A program made the position numbers and the translations under genes. A model generated the notes under the pieces. It was not told the origin of the DNA, searched no databases, and saw nothing but the letters and a program-made list of their open reading frames with translations. From Alcanivorax sp. (lineage in GTDB: Bacteria; Pseudomonadota; Gammaproteobacteria; Pseudomonadales; Alcanivoracaceae), in contig SLJS01000014.1 in NCBI GenBank assembly GCA_007135015.1, positions 1 to 8,279 of the forward strand: a stretch of 8,279 nt of DNA, in the 5' to 3' direction. Of the stretch, positions 1 to 5,350 are shown in pieces; the stretch's first letter is position 1, and every line of letters begins with the position of its first letter.

Positions 1-1
1 A

Positions 2-118
2 GCGAAGTGCATGGCAAACGTAACCGTCTCAACCAACTGCCCGGCCGGAAGCCTCTGAAAAGCCGGTATCACCGCACTTACTTTCGATTATGCGAGTGGT
101 TTGGTGCAATATCCGGGC
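2..118 (+). repeat. Dispersed repeat, long form, copy A
   Basis: This stretch aligns without gaps to the reverse complement of 5070-5186: 95 of 117 positions match by my count (about 81%). The first 21 nt (2-22, starting GCGAAGTGCATGG) match exactly and the last 42 nt nearly so, while most differences lie in the middle. The ends are partly complementary: TGCAT and CAAAC at 9-20 can pair with GTTTGGTGCA at 99-108 around a 2-nt bulge, so the element may fold as a stem. The copy reaches the window edge and may extend further upstream. It carries an internal TGA in the frame that is open in copy B. Differences are spread over all three codon positions (9, 7 and 6), so it is not a conserved gene. 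No transposase is nearby. Confidence 0.85.
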
Positions 119-153
119 TAGGGGCCGCGAAGCGGCCTGGGCTCTGGAAGCAT

Positions 154-181
154 CCCGGATTACGGCCTTCATCCGGGCTAC
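154..181 (-). repeat. REP-like GTAG palindrome
   Basis: On the minus strand this reads GTAG followed by CCCGGAT, a 10-nt loop and ATCCGGG, a perfect 7-bp stem. A GTAG tetranucleotide 5' of an imperfect palindrome is the recognised signature of REP elements mobilised by RAYT (TnpA_REP) transposases; assigning this copy to that class is an inference. A second small perfect hairpin sits just before it at 123-137 (GGCCGC, GAA loop, GCGGCC). The string ATCCGGGCTA also occurs at 111-120 and 5308-5317, at the ends of the dispersed repeats. Confidence 0.65.
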
Positions 182-216
182 AGCGCTTCCACGCGTGCCG
201 GGAGACCACTGCGCAG

Positions 217-251
217 CCCGGATTTCATGGCATTTCGTGCCACCCATGCAC
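217..251 (-). repeat. Probable diverged short form of the dispersed repeat
   Basis: Read on the minus strand it begins GTGCATGG and ends ATCCGGG, the same two ends as the repeats at 2-118 and 5281-5314, with a different interior. The interior forms a small perfect hairpin, TGGCA and TGCCA around TTTCG at 228-242 on the plus strand. The resemblance is limited to the ends, so membership of the family is tentative. It stops 2 nt before the heat-shock promoter of the next gene. Confidence 0.4.
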
Positions 252-253
252 TG

Positions 254-283
254 CCCTTGAAAATGATCCGCCCGTACCTATCT
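254..283 (+). promoter_or_regulatory. Sigma-32-type heat-shock promoter of hsp20
   Basis: CCCTTGAAA at 254-262 fully contains the sigma-32 -35 motif CTTGAA (256-261). After a 14-bp spacer, ACCTATCT at 276-283 matches 5 of the 7 defined positions of the -10 consensus CCCCATnT. The gene immediately downstream encodes a small heat-shock protein, the classic target. Transcription would begin near 290, giving a leader of roughly 110 nt. The assignment is by motif and context only. Confidence 0.6.
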
Positions 284-290
284 ATCACCA

Positions 291-402
291 TAGAAGCCGG
301 GTTTGATGCCTGCGAGATACCCCCTGCGGTTGGCGGGGAGTGATCCGGACAGGCGGATGCCCGGAGTGGGTCTGCTTGTTGAGGATTACGGAGGTGAGAA
401 TC
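291..402 (+). promoter_or_regulatory. Structured 5' leader of hsp20, possible RNA thermometer
   Basis: Three local hairpins can be drawn. CCCC at 321-324 pairs with GGGG at 335-338. TCCGG at 344-348 pairs with CCGGA at 361-365. UCUGCUU at 371-377 can pair imperfectly with AGGUGAGA at 392-399, with a G-G mismatch and a bulged U, covering the 3' part of the Shine-Dalgarno GGAGGTGA (390-397). Serial hairpins whose last one masks the ribosome site with a G-G mismatch recall ROSE-type thermometers ahead of ibpA/hsp20 genes. The pairing is weak and no energy calculation was made, so this is a hypothesis. Confidence 0.3.
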
Positions 403-900
403 ATGAATACGGGAGTGGCTCTTGGACCGCTGTTTCGTCATTCCGTCGGGTTTGATCAGTTCGATGATCTGATGGATGCGGCGCTGCGCACCGACGAGCG
501 TGGCGGATATCCGCCCTATGACATCGTTCGCGAGGGCGAGGACCGCTATCGCATCGATCTGGCCGTGGCCGGTTTCAGCCAGGAAGACCTGGATGTCTCC
601 GTCAAGGAGAACCAGCTCAGCATCAGCGGCGACGCTCGTGCCGGGCAGCACGACGAGGACAGTGAAGAGACCTGGCTGCACCGCGGGATTGCGCGTCGGC
701 CGTTCCAGCGCACCTTCAGGCTGGCCGAACATGTCCAGGTCGAGGGCGCAAGCCTGCGTGACGGTCTGCTGCGGGTGCGGCTGAAAAGGGTGATTCCGGA
801 GTCGAGCCGGCCGAAGACGGTGGAGATCGAGACCGACAACAGTGACGGCGAAAGCAGGGTCGGCCGGGACCTGGAGCACGAACAGCGCGAACAGCACTGA
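403..900 (+). CDS. ibpA: Small heat-shock protein of the IbpA/Hsp20 family
   Basis: The 165-residue product is an ATP-independent holdase chaperone that binds unfolding proteins in the cytoplasm and keeps them competent for refolding by DnaK and ClpB. The N-terminal segment (1-35), with PLFRHSVGFDQFDDL, and the GGYPPYDI motif at 34-41 are typical of IbpA. The alpha-crystallin domain spans about 36-143 and contains the hallmark A-x-x-x-D-G-L-L motif at 116-123 (GASLRDGLLRVRL at 115-127). The C-terminal V140-E-I142 stands in for the I-x-I/V motif that docks neighbouring dimers; an acidic, polar tail of about 20 residues follows. The ATG at 403 was chosen because GGAGGTGA (390-397) lies at good spacing and the family begins here; a longer frame from 340 lacks such support. 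A sigma-32-like promoter lies upstream and a strong hairpin downstream. Confidence 0.95.
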   Translation: MNTGVALGPLFRHSVGFDQFDDLMDAALRTDERGGYPPYDIVREGEDRYRIDLAVAGFSQEDLDVSVKENQLSISGDARAGQHDEDSEETWLHRGIARRPFQRTFRLAEHVQVEGASLRDGLLRVRLKRVIPESSRPKTVEIETDNSDGESRVGRDLEHEQREQH

Positions 901-917
901 AGGGGTTCGAGCAGTCC

Positions 918-968
918 GGTGGCCGGCATTCGCTCGGGTAGCTGAATGCCGGCCACCCTGTGCCTTTT
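918..968. terminator. Strong hairpin terminator between convergent genes
   Basis: A perfect 14-bp stem is formed by 918-931 (GGTGGCCGGCATTC) and 944-957 (GAATGCCGGCCACC), with a 12-nt loop that itself contains a GCT/AGC pair. TTTT follows at 965-968, 7 nt after the stem. It begins 17 nt after the hsp20 stop and ends 22 nt before the stop of the opposing dehydrogenase gene, so it probably ends both transcripts. The U tract is short on the plus side and absent on the minus side. Confidence 0.8.
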
Positions 969-979
969 GATTTCGCGCG

Positions 980-1975
980 TCAGCCCATGAGACGCGCCAC
1001 ATCCAGCATGCGGTTGGTGAAGCCCCATTCGTTGTCATACCAGGCAAGGATCTTTACCTGATTGCCCAGCGCCCGCGTCTGGGTGGCATCGTAGATGGCC
1101 GACTCCGGTGCATGATTGAAGTCCCAGGACACCAGAGGCTCCTCGTTGACCCGCAGGATGTTCGCCAGCTCGCCACGGGCGGCCTTGTGCATGGCCGCGG
1201 TGATCTCGTCCGGTTTGGCTTTCGTCTTCAGGATGGCGTGGAGGTCCACGACGGACACGTTGAGCGTGGGCACCCGTACCGCCATGCCATCCAGCTTTCC
1301 GGCCAGATTGGGCAGCACCAGCCCCACCGCCTGGGCCGCACCGGTCTTGGTCGGGATCATGTTGGTGGTCGCCGACCGGGCCCGGTAGAGATCACTGTGC
1401 GCCTTGTCGATCAGGTTCTGGTCGTTGGTGTAGGCATGGATGGTGGTCATCTGGCCCTGTTCCACCCCGAAGGCCTCATCCAGCACCTTTACCACGGGGG
1501 CCAGGCAATTTGTCGTGCAGCTCGCGTTGGAGATAATGGCTTCGTTCTCGCCGATATCCTGGTGGTTGACCCCGTAGACCACGGTGCGGTCCGCGTCCGG
1601 GACCGGATAGGCCACCAGTACCCTGTGGGCGCCCGCTTCCAGGTGGGCGGCCTGGAGGTTGCGCTTTTTCAGCTTGCCGCTGCATTCAAGCACAATGTCC
1701 ACACCAAGCTCCTCCCAGGGCAGGGCCGTGGGGTCCTTTTCCGCCAGGCAGCGGATGCTGGCGTTGCCGATTCGCAGGGTGTCGCCGTCGAGCTCCACCG
1801 GTGTGGCGAAATGGCCGTGGGTGCTGTCATGGCGCAACAGATGGGCCAGCACCTCGGGCTCGACAAGATCATTGATGGCGACCACCTCCAGTTCATCCTG
1901 CAGGCCCCTTTCATGGAGGGCCCAGACAAGGCAGCGCCCGATGCGGCCGAAACCGCTGATGGCAATGCGTGGCAT
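980..1975 (-). CDS. gap: Type I glyceraldehyde-3-phosphate dehydrogenase family
   Basis: The 331-residue enzyme should oxidise glyceraldehyde-3-phosphate to 1,3-bisphosphoglycerate with NAD(P) in glycolysis or the Calvin cycle. The Rossmann motif GFGRIGR is at 8-14, and INDL at 34-37 places the acidic residue usual in NAD-preferring forms. The active-site SCTTN at 152-156 contains catalytic C153; H180 is in HAYTNDQ. Phosphate-binding TKTGAA (209-214) and AVRVPT (232-237) are present, as is the C-terminal WYDNEWGF (312-319). AGGAG (complement of 1983-1987) lies 7 nt before the ATG. An unusual point is AYP at 122-124 where most GAPDHs have SAP, with the adjoining loop one residue shorter. Epd (erythrose-4-phosphate dehydrogenase) or a GapB-type anabolic role is an alternative; the S-loop resembles proteobacterial GapA more than Epd. 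It converges on hsp20 and diverges from the c-di-GMP gene. Confidence 0.93.
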   Translation of the reverse strand: MPRIAISGFGRIGRCLVWALHERGLQDELEVVAINDLVEPEVLAHLLRHDSTHGHFATPVELDGDTLRIGNASIRCLAEKDPTALPWEELGVDIVLECSGKLKKRNLQAAHLEAGAHRVLVAYPVPDADRTVVYGVNHQDIGENEAIISNASCTTNCLAPVVKVLDEAFGVEQGQMTTIHAYTNDQNLIDKAHSDLYRARSATTNMIPTKTGAAQAVGLVLPNLAGKLDGMAVRVPTLNVSVVDLHAILKTKAKPDEITAAMHKAARGELANILRVNEEPLVSWDFNHAPESAIYDATQTRALGNQVKILAWYDNEWGFTNRMLDVARLMG

Positions 1976-2437
1976 CCCGTTTCTCCTCTACCCGGATCAG
2001 TAATGGTCAGTCTGCCAACCAAGGTAACAGAAGGTATTGATCAGCATCAGCTTGTTTTGCGGCCGGAGTAGCGGGCACAGCCGCTGGGAACACCTGGAGG
2101 CGAGGGCGGATTCCGCCCGGAGAGCCTGTCGCCAAAGCCTCGGGCCGGGGCAATTTGTGGGAGCGGACCCTGGGCCGCGACCCCCCGGCAGGGCGGAGTC
2201 AGGGTTTCACGCCAGGTCCCGGCAAGGCCGTGTCCTGAAGTGCTTTTGCGCCACCTTCCCGGAGGGGGTAGCCGGACCGCAACCGGCAGTTCCGCCCTTC
2301 TGGCACCGGACACCGGGGCCCGTGACGCCAGGGCCGTTCGGTTGTATCTCCGGTGTGCTAGTGTGGGTTACTGGGCCAGCGGGTCTGACAGGCCGAAACG
2401 AACCATAACGAATAATCACCGTGGGAAGCCCGCTGGC
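1976..2437. other. Intergenic region with palindromes, no gene seen
   Basis: This stretch separates the divergent dehydrogenase and c-di-GMP genes and must hold both promoters, but I see no convincing -35/-10 pair for either. It contains a perfect 7-bp palindrome at 2104-2118 (GGGCGGA, one base, TCCGCCC), the REP-like unit at 2155-2180, and GTAG followed by a 5-bp hairpin at 2268-2287 (GCCGG, 7-nt loop, CCGGC). The open frames crossing it are rich in proline, glycine and arginine, match no family I recognise, and look like chance. Confidence 0.6.
2155..2180 (+). repeat. REP-like unit of the GTGGGAGCGG type
   Basis: TTGTGGGAGCGG, then ACCCTGGG, then CCGCGA forms a short hairpin (GCGG 2163-2166 with CCGC 2174-2177). 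Its wording resembles the abundant gammaproteobacterial REP sequence that starts GTGGGAGCGG and ends CCGCGA. The match is from memory of that family; only one copy is in the window. Confidence 0.45.
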
Positions 2438-2457
2438 TCCGGAATGGGGGTTCCGGA
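2438..2457 (+). promoter_or_regulatory. Hairpin presenting the ribosome site of the c-di-GMP gene
   Basis: TCCGGAA (2438-2444) and TTCCGGA (2451-2457) form a perfect 7-bp stem around the 6-nt loop TGGGGG. The only Shine-Dalgarno-like sequence for the ATG at 2458, GGGGG at 2446-2450, is in the loop, and the start codon follows the stem directly. The stem could therefore limit initiation until it is opened. Confidence 0.5.
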
Positions 2458-4836
2458 ATGAGCAACCACTTCTTCGTGGATGTGCTGTTGTACAGCAGTG
2501 TAGTGAGCGCGGCCCTGGTGGGCCTGGTGCTGCTGTACTTCTGGCGGCGTGAGCCGGATCCGGCCTATCTCGTCTGGTCCCTGGCCTTTTTGGTGGCCGC
2601 GCTCCGTTATCTGTTTCCTGCCATGGGAGTGACCATCGAGGAGACGGGCGGGTCCGCCGGGCTGTATTTTTCGGGCCTCAGGGGAAGCCTCATGCTCTGG
2701 GGGGCGGCCCTGTTCACGGGGCTGGCCATGGGCCCGGCCCGGGTTCTGCTGCTGGTCCTGGCGCCGTTGCTGTGGCTGATGCTGGCGGTGCAGTGGCAGT
2801 GGGGGTTCCTGGCGACGACCCTGCCGGTGGTTGCGCTGGCCGCGCTGGGCTATCTGGCGCTGGGCGCCTGCTTCCTGCGCGATGCGCCGGATTACCGCTG
2901 GCATGGTCACGGTCTCTTTGCCCTGGCGGCGATCGTCATGGGGCTGCACATGTTCACCTATCCCTGGCTGCGCGAAACCCAGTATGCCGCACTGGGTTTC
3001 GGCCTCGCCCAGCTGTTGCACTATCTGATGGCCATGGCGCTTCTGGTGCTCTGGGTCCGGCGTGAGCAGCACCAGGCCCAGCAAGCCTATGCCACCCAGG
3101 AAAGGGCCCTGCGCCGGGTGTTGCGCAGCCGCCGCCGGGTGGCGCAGATGCGCAGATGGACGGATACCCTGCTGGAGCAGATTTCCGACGGGGTGCTGGT
3201 CATGAATCTGGATGGCACCATCGATGGCGCCAACAGCGCCGTAGAGCAGATCTTCGGCTATACGGGAAAGGAACTGCTAGGCCGCCCGGTGGAGATGCTG
3301 GTGCCGGAGAATCTGCGCCCGCTCTACCGGGAGAACCTGCAGCGGTTGCGGGTCGGGCAGGGCTCCTCGCTGGTGGGCGGCCGGCCCAGGGAGTTCAATG
3401 GGCTGCATCGCGCCGGCAGGGAGTTCCCGGTGGAGATAACCCTCTCGGAACTGTCGCTCAATGACAGTCGGCAACTGGTCGCCATTATCCGTGACGTTTC
3501 CGAACGCCGTCGGCATGAACAGCGCCTGGATTATCTGGCCAACCATGATGTGCTGACCGGACTGCCCAATCGGCGCGCCTTCGAGGCCCGGGTCGGCGCG
3601 GAACTGCACCGGGTGGGACGGGCACAGCTCATTTTCCTGGATCTGGATGACTTCAAACTGATCAATGACACCCTGGGTCATCGCGCCGGGGACGCGGCGC
3701 TGGTTGCCATGGCGCGGCGCCTGGTGGCGGCGGCGGGAAACCGGGCGAGCGTGGCGCGCTACAGCGGCGACGAGTTCGTGATCTTTGCTCCGCTGGATGA
3801 GGAAAGCGACACGGAGGAGTGGTTTGCAATGCTGATGGCAACCCTGCAGCAGCCGGTGGCTTTTGACCGGGTGGAGGTCATGCTTTCCGGCAGCTTCGGC
3901 ACCGCCGTCTACCCGCGGGACGGGGCGGATATCACCGAGCTGGTACGCAATGCGGATCTGGCCATGTATCACGCCAAGCGCGCCGGAAAGAACAAGCACT
4001 GCGGTTTCCAGCCGGCCATGCTGGAAGAACTCAATCGTACCGCCGATATCGCCACGCGCCTCAAACAGCTGGACCCGGGTCGGGAATTGTCACTTGCCTT
4101 CCAGGCAAGGATGGCCATGGACACGCGCGAACTGGTCGGCGCCGAAGTGCTGTTGCGCTGGACCACGCCGGAGGGCGAGGAGGTTTCTCCAGAGAAATTC
4201 ATCCCCGTCGCGGAGGAAACCGGCCAGATCCTGCGTCTCGGTTACTGGGTCATCGAGGAAAGCTGCCGGGCGCTGGCCGGCTGGGAGGTCCGTGACGACG
4301 AGCCGCTGATGCTGTCGATCAATCTTTCGGCCCGGCAGCTTTTTGACGAATCCCTGGTCGAGCGCCTGGAGGCGATTCGCGGGCATTACGGACTGGATGC
4401 CTCGCGGCTGGAATTCGAGGTCACCGAGAGTTCGGCCATGCAGGACCTGGATGTGGCGGTGGAAGTACTGGGGCGGCTCCGTTCCCTGGGTTACGGCCTG
4501 TCCCTGGACGACTTCGGCACAGGGTATTCCTCCCTTTCCCATCTGCGCCGCCTGCCCGTGGATACGGTCAAGATCGACCGGTCCTTTATCGAGCAGGTGG
4601 ACCACGACCGCCAGGACCGGGTGCTGGTGGCCAGCATCATCGAGCTGGCCGGCCATCTGGACCTGCGCGTGCTGGCCGAGGGCGTGGAGACCCCGGCGCA
4701 GTTGTCCCTGCTGGATTCGCTCGGCTGTGACGAGGTCCAGGGTTTTCTGCTGTCCCGTCCGGTATCCGAAAGCCGCTTTCTGGAAAACGTGGTTGGCGAC
4801 TGGCGCGGGCTGAATGCCCGGCTGCAGCGCCGCTGA
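2458..4836 (+). CDS. Membrane PAS-GGDEF-EAL c-di-GMP synthase/phosphodiesterase
   Basis: The 792-residue product has about seven hydrophobic segments in residues 8-200, a basic, probably coiled-coil linker (201-235), a PAS domain (about 236-348), a GGDEF domain (357-515) and an EAL domain (535-785). GGDEF should make c-di-GMP from GTP and EAL should hydrolyse it. The active-site loop is SGDEF (436-440), an accepted variant, and the metal and nucleotide motifs DLDDFKLIND (395-404) and HDVLTGLPNRRAF (363-375) are intact. The RxxD inhibitory site is missing upstream of SGDEF, so product inhibition is unlikely. In EAL the signature reads E563-V-L; N622, E654, D684-D685 (DDFGTG), K705, E741 and Q761 are all present, so phosphodiesterase activity is likely. 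The N-terminal region is a sensor of unknown ligand; I could not match it to a named MASE, MHYT or 7TM family. Start and translation: see the hairpin at 2438-2457. Confidence 0.95.
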   Translation: MSNHFFVDVLLYSSVVSAALVGLVLLYFWRREPDPAYLVWSLAFLVAALRYLFPAMGVTIEETGGSAGLYFSGLRGSLMLWGAALFTGLAMGPARVLLLVLAPLLWLMLAVQWQWGFLATTLPVVALAALGYLALGACFLRDAPDYRWHGHGLFALAAIVMGLHMFTYPWLRETQYAALGFGLAQLLHYLMAMALLVLWVRREQHQAQQAYATQERALRRVLRSRRRVAQMRRWTDTLLEQISDGVLVMNLDGTIDGANSAVEQIFGYTGKELLGRPVEMLVPENLRPLYRENLQRLRVGQGSSLVGGRPREFNGLHRAGREFPVEITLSELSLNDSRQLVAIIRDVSERRRHEQRLDYLANHDVLTGLPNRRAFEARVGAELHRVGRAQLIFLDLDDFKLINDTLGHRAGDAALVAMARRLVAAAGNRASVARYSGDEFVIFAPLDEESDTEEWFAMLMATLQQPVAFDRVEVMLSGSFGTAVYPRDGADITELVRNADLAMYHAKRAGKNKHCGFQPAMLEELNRTADIATRLKQLDPGRELSLAFQARMAMDTRELVGAEVLLRWTTPEGEEVSPEKFIPVAEETGQILRLGYWVIEESCRALAGWEVRDDEPLMLSINLSARQLFDESLVERLEAIRGHYGLDASRLEFEVTESSAMQDLDVAVEVLGRLRSLGYGLSLDDFGTGYSSLSHLRRLPVDTVKIDRSFIEQVDHDRQDRVLVASIIELAGHLDLRVLAEGVETPAQLSLLDSLGCDEVQGFLLSRPVSESRFLENVVGDWRGLNARLQRR

Positions 4837-4843
4837 CGGCCGG

Positions 4844-4872
4844 TTGCATTCGCCCCGGGCATTGGCCACAAT
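4844..4872 (+). promoter_or_regulatory. Possible sigma-70 promoter of the 4.5S RNA gene
   Basis: TTGCAT (4844-4849) and CACAAT (4867-4872) are separated by 17 bp; the -10 matches 4 of 6 and the -35 only 3 of 6. A start near 4880 would leave a leader of about 23 nt before the mature 5' end, similar to the RNase P-removed leader of E. coli 4.5S precursor. Two small hairpins overlap the area, 4858-4875 (GGCATT/AATGCC) and 4877-4892 (CCCTC/GAGGG); either could instead help end the upstream transcript. Confidence 0.35.
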
Positions 4873-4902
4873 GCCGCCCTCTCCACCGAGGGGAGTTTCG
4901 AT

Positions 4903-5012
<110 letters not shown>

Positions 5013-5069
5013 TCCATTAGGTTCGTCGCTTTTGCCGCCCGCTCCTGTCTCCGTTTCGCTTCTCTGCTG

Positions 5070-5186
5070 GCCCGGATATTGCACCAAACCACTCATATAA
5101 CCGAAAGTAAGCGCGATGAGCCGGCCTTTCCAAAGGCCCCTGGCCAAGCGGTCGATGGAGAGGTTTACGTTTGCCATGCACTTCGC
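5070..5186 (-). repeat. Dispersed repeat, long form, copy B (inverted)
   Basis: This is the inverted partner of 2-118, the same length and alignable without gaps, with about 81% identity. The minus strand starts GCGAAGTGCATGG (5186 downwards) and ends GTGCAATATCCGGGC (5084-5070). An open frame of 36 codons lies in it where copy A has TGA, but the substitutions show no third-position bias. It lies 57 nt after the 4.5S RNA, so any read-through transcript would carry it in antisense. Confidence 0.85.
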
Positions 5187-5294
5187 CTGGTCTGACCGTC
5201 GTCAGGCGCACATGCTCCTTCAACCGTAGTCCCCGCTACGCTTTCAGTCGCGAGCACGCCTGACGACGGCCATCCGCGGCGCGAGGTACATGGC
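5172..5294. repeat. Long imperfect palindrome joining repeat copies B and C
   Basis: The arms are 5172-5208 and 5257-5294. The inner 13 nt are perfectly complementary (CCGTCGTCAGGCG at 5196-5208 with CGCCTGACGACGG at 5257-5269). The outer parts are the head-to-head starts of repeat copies B and C, separated from the inner arms by 9 and 11 unmatched nt. The 48-nt centre has its own hairpin, CGTAG (5225-5229) with CTACG (5236-5240). Transcribed, this would be a long hairpin 57 nt upstream of the dnaX start; as DNA it could extrude a cruciform. Confidence 0.7.
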
Positions 5295-5314
5295 ATTTGA
5301 TGCAATATCCGGGC
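5281..5314 (+). repeat. Dispersed repeat, 34-nt short form, copy C
   Basis: The first 15 nt (GCGAGGTACATGGCA) match the left end of copies A and B at 13 of 15 positions. The next 19 nt (TTTGATGCAATATCCGGGC) match their right end at 18 of 19. The middle 83 nt of the long form are absent, so this looks like an internally deleted derivative. It keeps a small hairpin, GCAT-TTG-ATGC (5293-5303). The ATG at 5297 inside it is in frame with dnaX but has no ribosome site. Confidence 0.7.
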
Positions 5315-5350
5315 TACGATACCCCCTTCGAAGAACAGGACCCGTCTTCC

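Noticed and set aside
11..118. A conserved small peptide encoded in both long repeats (M-A-N-V at the start, S-G-L-V-Q-Y-P-G at the end, 36 codons without gaps).
   Set aside because: Copy A has a TGA at codon 16, and the 22 differences fall on codon positions 1, 2 and 3 as 9, 7 and 6, with no bias to silent sites. The repeat is conserved as DNA or RNA, not as protein.
7..306. 99-codon open frame on the plus strand at the left edge.
   Set aside because: It runs across repeats and the heat-shock promoter, has no ribosome site and no recognisable protein features.
178..1047. 289-codon open frame antisense to hsp20.
   Set aside because: It mirrors the codon structure of hsp20 in GC-rich DNA and crosses the terminator and the end of the dehydrogenase gene; no family resemblance.
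1990..2015. Shared words TCAGTAAT and GGTCAG with 8100-8117.
   Set aside because: The match is only 14 nt with a 4-nt insertion and may be chance; not enough to define a repeat.
1112..2071. 319-codon open frame antisense to the dehydrogenase gene.
   Set aside because: The His/Gly/Val-rich composition is typical of a complement shadow; the opposite strand encodes a clear GAPDH with all catalytic motifs.
5297..5350. Earlier ATG start for dnaX giving 18 more residues.
   Set aside because: The extension is encoded largely by repeat copy C, has no Shine-Dalgarno, and DnaX proteins begin at MSYQVLARK.
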